The notes under the pieces: generated by a model
Database searches by the model: none
The model's input: only the letters and a program-made list of their open reading frames with translations
Told to the model about the DNA's origin: nothing
Position numbers and translations under genes: made by a program
Shown here: positions 24,443 through 35,256 of the stretch, piece by piece
How positions within the stretch are numbered: the stretch's first letter is position 1
Layout of the letters: the number at the start of each line of letters is the position of its first letter
Source: an uncultured Pseudomonadota bacterium
GTDB taxonomy: Bacteria > Pseudomonadota > Gammaproteobacteria > Burkholderiales > Rhodocyclaceae
Direction of reading: 5' to 3'
Length of the DNA: 62,314 bases
Assembly: GCA_903870055.1 (NCBI GenBank)
Contig: CAIQBG010000068.1
Coordinates: forward strand, 1 to 62,314

Positions 24443-25096
24443 TCAGAATTCGAAGTGGCTGCTACCCGTTACATTTTCCAGCGGAGGAACCCAGGTTTCG
24501 AAAAGCGTTTCACGGGAGTAGCTGCCCGGACCCGTGCAGTGGACACGCACCATTTCCATAACCGGGCCAGTGCCAACTACAGCCATCAAGCGACCGCCCA
24601 ATGCCAGCTGATGCAGCAACACGTCCGGAATCACTGGCACAGAACCGGTGAGCACAATCGCGTCGTACGGTTCGCCGCTCTCATGACCCTTCAGGCCATC
24701 ACCCAGTAACAAAGTAGCATTCTCGATGCCTGCTTCATCCAGATTGGCTTGCGCCTGATCTTTCAATGCCGGATCGATTTCCAGGCTAGTCACCTGCGCG
24801 CCTTGTGAAGCCAGCAACGCCGTCATGTAACCGGAACCGGTACCGATTTCCAGAATACGGGCATCTGGCGCAAGCTCCAGTTCCTGCAGCATGCGCGCTT
24901 CCATGCGCGGCGGCATCATCACAGCCTTAGGCGTCAGCGGAATTTCGATATCGGCAAAGGCCAACGAACGATAGTTCTGCGGCACGAATTCTTCGCGGCG
25001 GACTTCAAACAACAGGTCCAGAACGTCGGGATCCAGAACGTTCCACGGACGAATCTGCTGTTCGACCATGTTAAAGCGTGCTTTTTCAATGTTCAT
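24443..25096 (-). CDS. Protein-L-isoaspartate O-methyltransferase family protein
   Basis: 217 residues from ATG at 25096; the ORF extends to 25159 but lacks a better start. The class I SAM motif is LEIGTGSGYMTALLA, with RMEARMLQEL just before it, as in the PCMT family. The start MNIEKARFNMVEQQIRPWNV is typical of a betaproteobacterial Pcm-like group. Unlike classical Pcm it has PPRMEARM rather than the usual SQP motif, so isoaspartate repair is not assured; a quinone- or small-molecule methyltransferase role is possible. Confidence 0.85.
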   Translation of the reverse strand: MNIEKARFNMVEQQIRPWNVLDPDVLDLLFEVRREEFVPQNYRSLAFADIEIPLTPKAVMMPPRMEARMLQELELAPDARILEIGTGSGYMTALLASQGAQVTSLEIDPALKDQAQANLDEAGIENATLLLGDGLKGHESGEPYDAIVLTGSVPVIPDVLLHQLALGGRLMAVVGTGPVMEMVRVHCTGPGSYSRETLFETWVPPLENVTGSSHFEF

Positions 25097-25189
25097 GTAC
25101 AAGGTTCCGGCTTGAGTGTTGAAGGACACAACCACAATTTTTCGATTATACCCGTGCACGGCCCACCCGGAAAACCCGGGTGCCCAAGC

Positions 25190-25354
25190 TTATTTGGCGG
25201 CGCTTTCAGGCGCTTGGCTAGCGCCATCGCTTTCAGACGCCGGCGTTTCGGGCTCGGCAAGTGGCCGGCCACACCCCTGGCAGAGGCCAGAGGCCGGATC
25301 TGCCATACAGACGCCGATACAGAGGTAGGGATCTTCGTATTCCTGGTCGGACAT
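25190..25354 (-). CDS. DUF1289 Cys-rich small protein
   Basis: 54 residues from ATG at 25354. The segment CIGVCMADPASGLCQGCGRP has four cysteines in the DUF1289 pattern (C-x3-C-x8-C-x2-C), which may bind a metal such as zinc. The tail is acidic and Ala/Ser-rich. DUF1289 proteins are widespread in proteobacteria with no assigned function. It is divergent from phaC. Confidence 0.8.
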   Translation of the reverse strand: MSDQEYEDPYLCIGVCMADPASGLCQGCGRPLAEPETPASESDGASQAPESAAK

Positions 25355-25545
25355 GGTGGCACCGGTTAATAGGATCAATGGCGCTTAGTTTAATACCCCC
25401 GCCCGTTTCTCCCAAGCCTTCATACCCCTTGTGCGATCGGGTCTTTACAGGCAATCTATGGCTGACGCACCGCGCGCTTATTGAGGTTGCCGTACAAGGT
25501 CTCGATAGGCGCACATTTTTGGCATTCGTTTTGACGGAGATCTCC

Positions 25546-27387
25546 ATGTCGCAGTCCCCTAATCCCGCCGAAGGCGCGGAAGGTAAAAACCCGGCCGAAC
25601 TGGTTCATGTCTATGCTGAAGTAGCCCAGCGCGCATCGCGCGTACTGAGCGGCTTCCTTGAGCGCCAGTCCCAAAAGGGTGTCAATACCTCCGGCGAAGA
25701 AGTCGGCATTGCCAAAGCTTTCATGGATCTGTCAGCACGCCTGATGCAGAACCCGTATCAGCTGGCGCAGACCCAGATGAATATGGTGCACAACTATTTC
25801 TCCCTGTGGCAGAACTCGATGATCCGCATGATGGGTATGCAAGCCGAAGCCACGGTTGCGCCCGAGCGTTCGGACAAACGCTTCAAAGACGAAGGCTGGC
25901 AACAGGATTTCGTCTTCGACTTTATCAAGCAGTCTTACCTGATCGCTTCGAAGCACATTCTGGATACCGTCGGCACCGTCGAAGGTATGGATGACAAGCA
26001 ACGCGACAAGGTCAATTTCTACACCCGCCAGTACATCGATGCGCTGTCGCCTTCCAACTTTGCGCTGACCAATCCGGAAGTATTCCGTGAGACGGTTCGC
26101 TCGCAGGGGCAGAACCTGGTGAAGGGCCTGAACAACCTGCTGCATGATGTTGAAGCCGGTGATGGCAAGCTGCGTATCCGCATGACGGACACCTCGGCTT
26201 TTGAATTGGGCAAGAACGTTGCCACAACCAAGGGCAAAGTGGTTTATCAGAACGAAATGTTCCAGCTGATTCACTACGAGCCAACGACCAAACAACAATT
26301 CAAGGTGCCACTGCTAATCGTGCCGCCCTGGATTAACAAGTTCTACATTCTTGACTTGCGCGAGAAGAACTCCTTCGTCAAATGGACTACTGATCAGGGT
26401 CACTCGACCTTCATCATCAGCTGGCTCAATCCGGATGAGAAGCACGCCAACCTGAACTTCGAAGACTATATGCTCGAAGGTTCGCTGGCCGCGATTAATG
26501 CCGTTGAACAAGCTACCGGATCGAAGAAGATCAACACCGCCGGCTACTGCCTGGGCGGAACGTTGCTGATGTCGACGCTGGCTTATATGGCGGCCAAGAA
26601 AGATACGCGCGTTAATTCCGCGACTTTCTTCACGACCATGCTGGACTTCACTGACCCGGGCGAACTGGGTGTGTTCATTGACGAAGCAAGCATCTCGACC
26701 ATCGAGAAGAAGATGGAAAAGACCGGCTATCTGGACGGTTCGGAAATGGCCGGCACATTCAGTATGCTGCGCGCCAATGATCTGGTCTGGTCATTCGTAA
26801 TCAACAACTACCTAATGGGCAAAGATCCGTTCCCGTTCGATCTGCTGTACTGGAACTCGGACTCGACGCGTATGCCACGCGCCATGCACAGCTTCTATCT
26901 GCGCAACATGTACCTGAAAAACATCCTGAAGGATGCAGGCGGCCTGACGCTAGGTGGTGTGCCTATCGATATCCGCAAGGTCAAAACGCCGTGTTACTTC
27001 ATTTCGGCGATTGAAGATCATATTGCACCATGGATCAGCACCTATATGGGCGTGCATCTGCCATCGGGTCCGGTTAACTTTGTGCTGGGTGGCTCAGGTC
27101 ACATCGCCGGCATCGTTAACCCACCGGCTGGTAACAAGTACTGCTACTGGACCAATGCCAAGCTGCCAGCAACGGCACAAGAATGGTTCGACGGTGCCAA
27201 GCAACATGAAGGCTCATGGTGGCCAAACTGGGAACAGTGGGTCGAAGCCATTAGCGATGAGAAGGTCGCGGCCCGTATTCCGGGTGACGGTCCGCTCAAG
27301 GCCATCGAAGATGCACCGGGTTCTTACGTCAAGATGCGTGCAGACGTTAAGAAGCCAGCTCCTAAAGCGAAAGCCGCTAAAGCCTAA
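25546..27387 (+). CDS. phaC: Class I polyhydroxyalkanoate synthase
   Basis: 613 residues from ATG at 25546, with GGAG seven bases upstream; the reading frame is open to 25261 but that part is not family-like. The lipase-like box is GYCLGG with the catalytic Cys, the catalytic Asp is in SAIEDHIAP, and the His is in GGSGHIAGIVNPP. An N-terminal PhaC_N domain is present. The C-terminus is Lys/Ala-rich (PKAKAAKA). It polymerises 3-hydroxyacyl-CoA into storage granules. No phaA, phaB or phasin gene is adjacent. Confidence 0.95.
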   Translation: MSQSPNPAEGAEGKNPAELVHVYAEVAQRASRVLSGFLERQSQKGVNTSGEEVGIAKAFMDLSARLMQNPYQLAQTQMNMVHNYFSLWQNSMIRMMGMQAEATVAPERSDKRFKDEGWQQDFVFDFIKQSYLIASKHILDTVGTVEGMDDKQRDKVNFYTRQYIDALSPSNFALTNPEVFRETVRSQGQNLVKGLNNLLHDVEAGDGKLRIRMTDTSAFELGKNVATTKGKVVYQNEMFQLIHYEPTTKQQFKVPLLIVPPWINKFYILDLREKNSFVKWTTDQGHSTFIISWLNPDEKHANLNFEDYMLEGSLAAINAVEQATGSKKINTAGYCLGGTLLMSTLAYMAAKKDTRVNSATFFTTMLDFTDPGELGVFIDEASISTIEKKMEKTGYLDGSEMAGTFSMLRANDLVWSFVINNYLMGKDPFPFDLLYWNSDSTRMPRAMHSFYLRNMYLKNILKDAGGLTLGGVPIDIRKVKTPCYFISAIEDHIAPWISTYMGVHLPSGPVNFVLGGSGHIAGIVNPPAGNKYCYWTNAKLPATAQEWFDGAKQHEGSWWPNWEQWVEAISDEKVAARIPGDGPLKAIEDAPGSYVKMRADVKKPAPKAKAAKA

Positions 27388-27402
27388 AGCAATACCGCTA
27401 CC

Positions 27403-27438
27403 AATGAAAAACACCCGCACTTGCGGGTGTTTTTCATT
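27403..27438. terminator. Perfect bidirectional terminator
   Basis: Arms of 17 bases (5' arm AATGAAAAACACCCGCA) pair perfectly around a CT tip, with A- and T-runs included in the stem. It lies between convergent phaC and dsbA. Confidence 0.88.
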
Positions 27439-27465
27439 GTGCGTCTGTTCTTTATGCGAGTCTGA

Positions 27466-28152
27466 TTATTTGGCGCTCTGCTTGGCAAGCTTGATCACGG
27501 CATCGGTATTGAGCAGCAGATCATTGAAGTTCATGCCACGCTGTTGCAACATCTTGTAGCGCCCGCCAACGATAATGGAAGGCACACCATCGATCTGATA
27601 CGTCATCGCCAGCGCATCTGCCTTCTTCATGGCATTGGTGACTTCGCTGGAATAATAGACGTCCGAGAATTTCTTGGCATCAACACCGGGCTGACTTGCC
27701 GCCCACTGCAGGACTGCCTGATCGTCGTACAGCATCTTGCCCTGCTGGTGAATGGCTGCAAATGCCGCAGCATCCAACGCCGTAAGCTTCATGATCTGAA
27801 TGGTATAGAACAAACGGCCGAGCACCACCCATTGTGGGCGGCCAAAGGTCACCGGCACACGACGTACAGCCGCATCCTTCTGCTTCTTCGACCAACGATC
27901 AAAGGGCTCGGAAAAATCGTGGCAATGCGGGCACCCGTAAGAGAAAAACTCCAATACTTCGATTCTGCCGCCAACAGTCTGCAGCGTAGGTGTGTTCAAC
28001 GGCGCATAGGTCTGGCCGGCGATAGCGACACCGGTTGCGTTCGCGGCAGGGGCTACGGTGCCACCCAGTGCGCCTTGAGCCAGTAAAGCACCTGACGACG
28101 AAGCGGCGGTAATGCCGGCAATTAGAGTGGCGAGAAACTGACGACGTTGCAT
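27466..28152 (-). CDS. dsbA: Thiol:disulfide interchange protein DsbA
   Basis: 228 residues. The signal sequence has an Arg-Arg start (MQRRQFLATL). The active site is CPHC (Cys 74 and 77) in FFSYGCPHCHDFSEPF, with a helical insertion and the cis-Pro loop DGVPSIIVGG. It introduces disulphides into exported proteins. It is downstream of a SPOR-domain gene and argS on the same strand, a common betaproteobacterial order, and convergent with phaC. Confidence 0.93.
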   Translation of the reverse strand: MQRRQFLATLIAGITAASSSGALLAQGALGGTVAPAANATGVAIAGQTYAPLNTPTLQTVGGRIEVLEFFSYGCPHCHDFSEPFDRWSKKQKDAAVRRVPVTFGRPQWVVLGRLFYTIQIMKLTALDAAAFAAIHQQGKMLYDDQAVLQWAASQPGVDAKKFSDVYYSSEVTNAMKKADALAMTYQIDGVPSIIVGGRYKMLQQRGMNFNDLLLNTDAVIKLAKQSAK

Positions 28153-28164
28153 GATGACTCCGGA

Positions 28165-28839
28165 TTAATTACGGGCAGGCACGGCATCAATACCGGCTTC
28201 CTTGAGTTCATTACGGGCACGGTTCGCGTCATCCTGGCGCTTGAACGGGCCAATCTTAACGCGGAACCACACCTTCTCTCCGACCACACCCTTCTGAATC
28301 GATGCATCAAAACCTTGCAACGCCAGATTGGCTTTCTGCGTTTCAGCATCTGACTGCTTCTGGAATGAGCCGGCCATCAGGTAGAACCCTGCTGGCGCTT
28401 CGGGTGCTGCGGCCGGCGCATTGGTAGCTGGCTTGGTCGCTGCACTATCAGCCGGCTTGGCGGGTGGTGTCGTGCCATCGGTTTTACCCGACAGAATATC
28501 GGGGAACTGGAAGCGCTTCTCGGGTGATGGGTCACCCGGTTTGCCCGGCAACGGGATAGGCTTACCATCTTCACTCTGCACATTCACCGCTGGTGCTGGG
28601 GCAGGTGCTGCCGGCGCGCCTGCAGATGCCGGGGCTTTGGCGTCGCCCTTGGCTGGCGCTGGTGCCGTTGCTGTCTTATCGATGAAGGGCGATGGCATGC
28701 GGTTAAACCACCACGCAACTGCAGCTGCAATCACCAGACCGAGCACCAAGCCATAAAGAATGCCCTTGAACGCACCGCCACCCGATGACGGCGCATGGTC
28801 ACGCGAGGAATGGCGATTCGGTTTGTAGTCTCGGGACAT
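28165..28839 (-). CDS. SPOR-domain membrane protein
   Basis: 224 residues. A short cytoplasmic N-terminus (Arg/His-rich) precedes one membrane span (about 25-45, LVLGLVIAAAVAWW), a long Ala/Pro-rich periplasmic linker, and a C-terminal SPOR domain (about 147-222: GFYLMAGSFQKQSDAET, then VWFRVKIGPFKRQDDA). SPOR domains bind glycan strands lacking stem peptides at the division site, as in FtsN. It may be an FtsN-like protein, but this is inferred from architecture. It lies between argS and dsbA. Confidence 0.88.
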   Translation of the reverse strand: MSRDYKPNRHSSRDHAPSSGGGAFKGILYGLVLGLVIAAAVAWWFNRMPSPFIDKTATAPAPAKGDAKAPASAGAPAAPAPAPAVNVQSEDGKPIPLPGKPGDPSPEKRFQFPDILSGKTDGTTPPAKPADSAATKPATNAPAAAPEAPAGFYLMAGSFQKQSDAETQKANLALQGFDASIQKGVVGEKVWFRVKIGPFKRQDDANRARNELKEAGIDAVPARN

Positions 28840-28890
28840 AGCAGCCTTTGTGTAGATTCTCGGCAGATTACAGGGTTTCCAGCATGGACA

Positions 28891-30654
28891 CTACATCGAC
28901 TCCGGGCAGGATACGCCCAACAGGGTCATACCGTTGCGGATCACCTGGCGAACAGCTACTGACAACGCCAAACGGGCACAGGTCAGTTCGGCATCGTCCA
29001 GCAGCATCCGCTCGGCGTTGTAATAACCATGGAACTCCGCCGCCAGATCGCGCAAATAGAATGCCACCTGATGCGGCGCCAGATCACGCGCTGCCGAATC
29101 AATCACTTCCGGGAAGCGCCCCAGGAATGCCGTCAAGGCAGCTTCGCGCGGGTTGGTCAGCAAGGCCAGGTCGGCATCCTTCAGATCGGCTTCTGCCCCA
29201 TTCCACTGCGCCATCAGCGAGCAGATACGGGCATGAGCGTACTGGATGTAATACACCGGGTTATCCGCGCTCTGGCTCTTGGCCAGATCTAGATCGAAGT
29301 CCAGATGCTGATCGGCCTTACGCAACACATAGAAGAAACGACAGGCGTCATCACCCACTTCGGCCCGCAACGAACGCAGCGTCACGTAATCGCCGGAACG
29401 GGTAGACATCGAGGCTTTTTCACCATTGCGATAAAGCACGGCAAACTGCACCAGCGCGATATCCAGCTTGGCCGGATCCAGCGCCAGTGCCTGCACGGCA
29501 CCTTTCACGCGGGGGATATAGCCATGGTGATCGGCGCCCCAGATGTTGATCATGCGATCAAAGCCACGCTCGTACTTATTGAGGTGGTAGGCGATGTCAG
29601 AAGCAAAATAAGTGTAAAGCCCGTTGTCACGCTGAACAACGCGGTCTTTTTCGTCACCGAAATCGGTAGAACGGAACCAACGGGCGCCATTCTGCTCATA
29701 AATATGGCCAGCGGCATCGAGTTTCTCCAGGCAACGGGCTACCAGGCCGGTATCGAATAGCGAGTTTTCCGAGAACCAGTTCTGGAAATCTACGCCGAAA
29801 CCATCCAGATCATCCCGACCATCGGCTAACTGTTCCGATAGCGCGTGCTGATGCACATAGGGCCAGTCTTCCGCCAACAGCTTCTTGCCGTTGGCGATCA
29901 GGGCGTCCAGGTGCAGCTCTCGCTGAATCTTGGCTTCGTCGTCGCCACGGCTGGCATCCGGTAAGCCCGGCGTGCCTTCCAGAACGGCAACGTGGCTGCG
30001 CACATATTTATCACCATGCGCATTAGTCAGCTGACGGGCCATATCGCGGACATAGTCACCCTGATAGCCATTAGGCGGGTAATCGATCGATACGCCATGC
30101 TGGTCCAGATAACGGATCCAGGTCGAAATCGCCAGAATATCCATCTGTCGGCCGGCATCATTTACATAGTATTCGCGGGTGACGTCCCAACCGGCAAAAG
30201 CCAGCAGATCGGACAAGCTGGCGCCATAGGCGGCACCACGGCCATGCCCTACGTGCAAGGGCCCGGTCGGATTGGCAGAAACAAACTCCACCAGCACCTT
30301 GGCATTCTGGCCGAGCGTACTGCGGCCAAAATCACCGGCCTGCGTCAGCACCGTATTGACCACACGGGTCTTGGCATCGGCCTGCAAGGCAAAGTTGATA
30401 AAGCCGGCACCGGCAATGCTAACCTCACTCACCAGGGGTGACGCCGGCAGGGCGCTGACGATGCGTTCGGCAATCGCCCGCGGCGCCTGTTTTAGCGCCC
30501 GCGCCAGTTGCATAGGCAAATTAGTGGCAAAATCCCCATGGCTCGCCTGCTTTGGACGCTCCAGATGGATGGGAGTTTCAGTATGTTCCGGCGCTACGCT
30601 GGCAAGGGCAACTTGCAGCAAGCCGGTGATGTGTTCGCGGCTATCAAAAGTCAT
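28891..30654 (-). CDS. argS: Arginyl-tRNA synthetase
   Basis: 587 residues, class Ia. The HIGH motif is HVGH in [14 protein letters not shown], and the KMSKS region appears as the atypical [14 protein letters not shown] common to ArgRS. The N-terminal Add-1 domain and C-terminal DALR anticodon-binding domain ([16 protein letters not shown] onwards) are present. It charges tRNA-Arg. It is upstream of the SPOR and dsbA genes on the same strand. Confidence 0.96.
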   Translation of the reverse strand: MTFDSREHITGLLQVALASVAPEHTETPIHLERPKQASHGDFATNLPMQLARALKQAPRAIAERIVSALPASPLVSEVSIAGAGFINFALQADAKTRVVNTVLTQAGDFGRSTLGQNAKVLVEFVSANPTGPLHVGHGRGAAYGASLSDLLAFAGWDVTREYYVNDAGRQMDILAISTWIRYLDQHGVSIDYPPNGYQGDYVRDMARQLTNAHGDKYVRSHVAVLEGTPGLPDASRGDDEAKIQRELHLDALIANGKKLLAEDWPYVHQHALSEQLADGRDDLDGFGVDFQNWFSENSLFDTGLVARCLEKLDAAGHIYEQNGARWFRSTDFGDEKDRVVQRDNGLYTYFASDIAYHLNKYERGFDRMINIWGADHHGYIPRVKGAVQALALDPAKLDIALVQFAVLYRNGEKASMSTRSGDYVTLRSLRAEVGDDACRFFYVLRKADQHLDFDLDLAKSQSADNPVYYIQYAHARICSLMAQWNGAEADLKDADLALLTNPREAALTAFLGRFPEVIDSAARDLAPHQVAFYLRDLAAEFHGYYNAERMLLDDAELTCARLALSVAVRQVIRNGMTLLGVSCPESM

Positions 30655-30716
30655 GCGTAAAATTATACCTTCTGGCTCGCTATCCCGTGGGCCTCACCTA
30701 TGAAAGCCGACCGCTC

Positions 30717-32258
30717 ATGCGTCTGCAACGTCTTGCCCGTATTCTTTATGTCAGCTGGAAGAACGGGCTGCTCAGCATGCTCGTTGAAGCCGAGCCGGAT
30801 GGTCGTATGGCCTTCTGGCTGGGTTTTTACGCCCGCCGCCGGCACTTCACCAAACCCCGCGCGGTCAGACTGCGTGAAGCGCTCGAGTCGCTGGGGCCGA
30901 TTTTCGTTAAATTCGGCCAGATGCTCTCCACCCGCCGCGACTTGCTGGCCTCAGACTTTGCTGATGAGTTGGCCAAACTGCAGGATCGGGTACCACCCTT
31001 CGATTCTGCACTGGCCATGGCTGAAATCGAGCGTGGTCTCGGCATGCCCATTAGCGAAGCCTATAGTGAATTTGACCCAAAGCCGATCGCCTCTGCTTCC
31101 GTAGCCCAGGTGCACTTCGCCCGACTGCACGATGGCCGCAATGTTGCCGTCAAGGTGCTGCGCCCGGGCATGCACCGGGTGGTGGATCACGATATCGATC
31201 TGCTCGACACCTTTGCCCAGCTCATCGAACGCTTTTCGGAAGATGGCCGCCGCCTGAAGCCCCGTGAAGTAGTCGCCGAGTTTGCCAAGCACCTGCACGA
31301 CGAATTCGATCTGGTCCGTGAAGCCGCCAACGCCTCGCAACTGCGTCGCAATTTTGCCGACGGTCATCTGTTGCTGGTACCGGAAGTCTATTGGGACTTT
31401 TGCGCCACCAATGTCATGACGATGGAACGCATGCATGGCATCCCCGTCGGTCGCATCGATGAGCTACGTGGCGCAGGCATTGATCTGAATCGTCTATCTA
31501 GTGCAGGCGTAGAGATTTTCTTTACGCAGGTGTTCCGCGACGGCTTCTTCCATGCCGATATGCACCCGGGCAACATCCTGGTGGCACACGATGGCCGCTA
31601 CGTTGCGCTTGACTTCGGCATTGTCGGCACGCTCAATGATGTCGACAAGAGCTATCTGGCGCAGAATTTTCTGGCCTTCTTCCAGCGCGACTACCGTCGT
31701 GTTGCCGAAGTACACGTCATCTCAGGCTGGGCCCCCAAAGACACCCGTATCGACGAATTCGAAGCCGCCATTCGTACCGTCTGCGAACCTATCTTCGATA
31801 AACCACTCAAAGATATTTCGTTCGGCAAGATTTTATTGCGCCTGTTCCAGACTTCGCGTCGCTTTAACGTTGAAGTCCAACCGCAACTCGTCATGCTGCA
31901 GAAGACCCTGCTCAACATCGAAGGTCTGGGTCGCCAGCTCAACCCGGATCTGGATCTATGGAAAACCGCCAAGCCCTTCCTCGAACGCTGGATGAGCGAA
32001 CAGGTCGGCGTGCGTGGCTTCATCGACGGCATGAAGCGCGAAGGCCCGAACTGGGCCAAGATTCTGCCGCAACTACCGCGCCTGCTGCATGACTATCTGG
32101 CGCCGGATGAAGAACAGATCAAGGCCGATGAAAAGTCGCTCCGTGAATTGCGCAAAACGGTACGTCATCAAAGTCGTCTGCTCTGGGCAAGCGTCGCCAT
32201 TTCCTTACTGGCCGTAGCCGCGGCCGCAACACCGTTTGTTCTCAACGCCCTGCCATGA
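30717..32258 (+). CDS. ubiB: UbiB-family ubiquinone biosynthesis protein kinase-like
   Basis: 513 residues from ATG at 30717. It is an atypical-kinase fold: [21 protein letters not shown] (the KxGQ motif), then ASASVAQVH (A-rich loop), a VAVKVLRPG Lys motif, and [13 protein letters not shown] with the DFGIVG metal site. Two C-terminal hydrophobic segments (about 485-510) anchor it. It supports ubiquinone synthesis, probably by organising the Ubi complex or lipid extraction. It overlaps the symporter start by four bases. Confidence 0.93.
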   Translation: MRLQRLARILYVSWKNGLLSMLVEAEPDGRMAFWLGFYARRRHFTKPRAVRLREALESLGPIFVKFGQMLSTRRDLLASDFADELAKLQDRVPPFDSALAMAEIERGLGMPISEAYSEFDPKPIASASVAQVHFARLHDGRNVAVKVLRPGMHRVVDHDIDLLDTFAQLIERFSEDGRRLKPREVVAEFAKHLHDEFDLVREAANASQLRRNFADGHLLLVPEVYWDFCATNVMTMERMHGIPVGRIDELRGAGIDLNRLSSAGVEIFFTQVFRDGFFHADMHPGNILVAHDGRYVALDFGIVGTLNDVDKSYLAQNFLAFFQRDYRRVAEVHVISGWAPKDTRIDEFEAAIRTVCEPIFDKPLKDISFGKILLRLFQTSRRFNVEVQPQLVMLQKTLLNIEGLGRQLNPDLDLWKTAKPFLERWMSEQVGVRGFIDGMKREGPNWAKILPQLPRLLHDYLAPDEEQIKADEKSLRELRKTVRHQSRLLWASVAISLLAVAAAATPFVLNALP

Positions 32259-33775
32259 CACCGCTGCTCGGGTTTATTACGCTCTACCTGCTGGCCTCGA
32301 TTGGTATCGGCCTGCTGGCGGCAACCCGGGTAAAAAATGCACGTGACTTTGCAGTAGCTGGGCGTTCGCTCCCTTTGCCGGTAGTCACCGCCACGGTTTT
32401 CGCCACCTGGTTTGGGGCGGAAGCCGTACTCGGCGTATCGGCCACCTTTGTTAAAGACGGCCTGCGCGGCGTTGTGGCCGATCCTTTCGGTGCTTCCCTC
32501 TGCCTAATCTTGGCCGGCTTCTTCTTTGCCAGCAAACTGTACCGGCTTAACCTACTGACGATTGGTGACTACTACCGCCTGCGCTACAACCACACGGTGG
32601 AGTGGTTGAGCACCCTCGCCATTGTGGTCTCTTACCTGGGCTGGGTGTCGGCGCAAATCAAAGCGCTCGGGCTTGTTTTTTTCACGGTGACCAATGGCCT
32701 CATTCCCCAGGACAAAGGGATGATTCTCGGTGCCGCGATCGTGCTTACTTACACCGTGCTCGGTGGCATGCTGTCGGTGGCCATTCTCGATTTTGTGCAA
32801 ATCACCGTCATCATGGGTGGTCTGATTTACATTGCTACCATCATCAGTGATCTGGCCGGTGGCGCCAGCAATGTGGTGGCACATGCCAGCGCCGCCGGAA
32901 AACTCGAATTCTTCCCTAGTGGCGGCCTAGAGGTATGGGTGCCGTTTGTAGGCGCCTGGATGACTATGATGCTGGGTTCGATCCCACAACAGGATGTGTT
33001 CCAACGTATCTCGTCCGCCAAGAGCGCGCGCATCGCGATGGCCGGTTCGGTTCTCGGTGGTTCGCTCTACTTCTTTTTCGCCTTTATACCGATGTTCCTG
33101 GCCTATGCAGCCACACTCATTGATCCGGCCATGTTCTCGTCGCTGCTCGATACCGATTCCCAGCTTGTCCTCCCCACATTGATCTTGCAACACACACCGG
33201 TTTTTGCGCAGGTGATCTTTTTCGGTGCCTTACTGTCGGCCATCATGAGCTGTTCCTCGGCAACATTGCTGGCCCCTTCGGTGTCATTTACAGAAAACAT
33301 ACTGCGGCCGATGCTGCCTCATATCTCGGACCGGATTTTTCTCTGGCTAATGCGCATCGTTATCGTTGCCTTCGCCGGCATGGTGCTGGCCATGGCACTA
33401 ACCAGTAGCACCTCCATTTTTAAGATGGTGGAACACGCCTACAAAATCACACTGGTGGTTGCCTTTGTGCCTTTAGTCGCAGGGTTTTACTGGCAACGGG
33501 GCAACACCCAAGGCGCGCTTTTTGCCATCTTTGCCGGATTCTTTACATGGATCCTGTGTGAGGCTTTCTCGACGGACGACACCATCTGGCCGCCACAGAT
33601 TCTTGGCCTGATTGCCGCCATCGTCGGCATGATCATCGGCTCGCTGTTGCCACAACGCATTGGCCAGCCCACACCAACACCTTCGCATCACCATGCCGCC
33701 GAAGGCACTTATCATGTGCCGCCAACCGGTCACGAATCGGGCACGCACCATGATCATGGCCAACACTACCGCTGA
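32255..33775 (+). CDS. Sodium:solute symporter with His-rich C-terminus
   Basis: 506 residues, SSS family: about 13 hydrophobic spans, with [19 protein letters not shown] near the N-terminus and [13 protein letters not shown] in the middle. It should move an organic solute with Na+; the substrate is not evident. The last about 35 residues are unusual, with eight His ([16 protein letters not shown]), which could bind metal ions. It overlaps the end of ubiB by four bases and the next gene starts within its end, so all may be coupled. Confidence 0.88.
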   Translation: MTPLLGFITLYLLASIGIGLLAATRVKNARDFAVAGRSLPLPVVTATVFATWFGAEAVLGVSATFVKDGLRGVVADPFGASLCLILAGFFFASKLYRLNLLTIGDYYRLRYNHTVEWLSTLAIVVSYLGWVSAQIKALGLVFFTVTNGLIPQDKGMILGAAIVLTYTVLGGMLSVAILDFVQITVIMGGLIYIATIISDLAGGASNVVAHASAAGKLEFFPSGGLEVWVPFVGAWMTMMLGSIPQQDVFQRISSAKSARIAMAGSVLGGSLYFFFAFIPMFLAYAATLIDPAMFSSLLDTDSQLVLPTLILQHTPVFAQVIFFGALLSAIMSCSSATLLAPSVSFTENILRPMLPHISDRIFLWLMRIVIVAFAGMVLAMALTSSTSIFKMVEHAYKITLVVAFVPLVAGFYWQRGNTQGALFAIFAGFFTWILCEAFSTDDTIWPPQILGLIAAIVGMIIGSLLPQRIGQPTPTPSHHHAAEGTYHVPPTGHESGTHHDHGQHYR

Positions 33776-34907
33776 GCACCTATCCCTCTCGCAGGCCTGG
33801 CTCGCTCGTGCCCGCCGCAAGCCGCTGGTGCTATCGCTGGTCTATGCCTGCATCATCATTTATGCCAGCCTTTATGCCGCAACGGCGTGGCAAGACCGTG
33901 GACTGGATCTCTTCTACTTTCTGGAAGGGCGCTGGCCACGTTACTGGACCTGGCAGGATGCCTGGTTCAACGTGCTGGCTTATATGCCGTTAGGGTTTCT
34001 GCTCACGCTATCCCCATCGCACCGCGCCTGGCCATGGGCTCGTGTACTACTCCCCATAGCACTCGGTTTTTTGCTCTCCGCGAGCCTGGAAGCATTGCAG
34101 ACTTTCATACCGGGGCGCGTCTCTTCAGGGCTGGATCTAGCACTAAATACTGCGGGCACCTTATTAGGTAGCGCTCTCGCGCTTTTTTCCGGGCCACGCT
34201 TGCTTATGCTCGCGGGTGACTTGCGGAGAAAGCTGGGCGTGCAACGCCTCAGCGCTGAAACCGGCCTCATCCTGCTATGGCTCTGGCTGTTTGCACAGAT
34301 CTCGCCGGAAACCGTCTTCTTTGGTCTGGGCGATCTGCGCGGCTTATTAGCGTTACCGACTGCCCTGGCCTTTTCACCGTCGTTGTACAGCCAGCTCGAA
34401 ACCGTCGTTGTCGCTATGCAGACGCTGGTAGTGACCTTTCTGATACAGGCTGTCTTGCAGCGCGTTGGTCTGCGCTGGTTTACCGTATTCCTTGCCGCCT
34501 TAAGCATCCTCGCGCTCGGCGTGTTGATTCGGTTGGCCACCAGCTGGTTGCTCATCGGGCAGGCCATTGGCGCACCGGATGTCGCACGCTGGGTGGCACT
34601 CACACCGGGCGGCATCGATGGCCTACTCATTGGTCTCGCGCTGGCGCTACCCGCGCTGTTTTTATCAGGCCACTGGCAACCCCCGGTTGCGGCTATGTTG
34701 CTGATGGCGGCAACCGTCCTCGTCAATGTGATGCCCACCAACCCCTATTCCATATCCGCACTCGCGGTCTGGCAGCAAGGACACTTCCTCAACTTTAACG
34801 GTCTGACCCGTCTGATTGCAGCGCTCTGGCCCTATCTCACCCTGATCTTTCTAGTCTGGGTCGACCGCCGACGCAACATCCCTGATGATTCGGGTTCGGT
34901 TCTATAA
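33756..34907 (+). CDS. VanZ-like membrane protein
   Basis: 383 residues from ATG at 33756 (another at 33750), overlapping the symporter end. The N-terminal half is VanZ-like, with WQDAWFNVLAYMPLGFLLTL and later LEALQTFIPGRVSSGLDLALNTAGTLLGS. The C-terminal half adds about six more hydrophobic spans without a recognised domain. VanZ was first seen in glycopeptide-resistance clusters, but in most bacteria its role is unknown, so resistance is not implied. Confidence 0.82.
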   Translation: MANTTAEHLSLSQAWLARARRKPLVLSLVYACIIIYASLYAATAWQDRGLDLFYFLEGRWPRYWTWQDAWFNVLAYMPLGFLLTLSPSHRAWPWARVLLPIALGFLLSASLEALQTFIPGRVSSGLDLALNTAGTLLGSALALFSGPRLLMLAGDLRRKLGVQRLSAETGLILLWLWLFAQISPETVFFGLGDLRGLLALPTALAFSPSLYSQLETVVVAMQTLVVTFLIQAVLQRVGLRWFTVFLAALSILALGVLIRLATSWLLIGQAIGAPDVARWVALTPGGIDGLLIGLALALPALFLSGHWQPPVAAMLLMAATVLVNVMPTNPYSISALAVWQQGHFLNFNGLTRLIAALWPYLTLIFLVWVDRRRNIPDDSGSVL

Positions 34908-34936
34908 TCCGTGCATCACTCTTTACGGATCGCTTC

Positions 34937-35245
34937 ATGAGCTATTTCAAACATCACGTCTTTATCTGTTGCAATCAACGTACCAATGGAGACGTCTCGT
35001 GCAACGATCATGGCGCCTCCGAAATTCTGGATTACGCCAAAGAACGTGTAGCGGCGTTAAAGCTCAATCAGCCGGGCATGGTCCGGATCAATAAAGCGGG
35101 TTGTCTGGGTCGTTGCCTGGACGGCCCTGTGATGGTGGTTTATCCCGAAGCCGTCTGGTACCAGTTTGTGGACAAGGATGATGTTGAAGAAATCATCACA
35201 TCGCATCTGGTTAAAGGCGTACCGGTTGATCGTCTACGTATCTGA
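34937..35245 (+). CDS. Thioredoxin-like [2Fe-2S] ferredoxin
   Basis: 102 residues, thioredoxin-fold ferredoxin. Cysteines in VFICCNQR (11, 12), SC (22), and GCLGRC (56, 60) include the four needed for the cluster; INKAGCLGRCLDGP and VMVVYPEAVWY are typical. Such proteins carry one electron at a time, or act as Fe-S chaperones; the partner is not known. It lies 11 bases before a hydrolase gene. Confidence 0.9.
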   Translation: MSYFKHHVFICCNQRTNGDVSCNDHGASEILDYAKERVAALKLNQPGMVRINKAGCLGRCLDGPVMVVYPEAVWYQFVDKDDVEEIITSHLVKGVPVDRLRI

Positions 35246-35256
35246 CAGGAACAACT

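Noticed and set aside
25261-25545. N-terminal extension of phaC
   Set aside because: The added residues are not family-like and the ATG at 25546 has a good ribosome site; the region also holds the divergent DUF1289 promoter.
33980-34741. 253-codon open frame opposite the VanZ-like gene
   Set aside because: Low-complexity Arg/Ser/Pro-rich product with no domain; a shadow of a hydrophobic gene.
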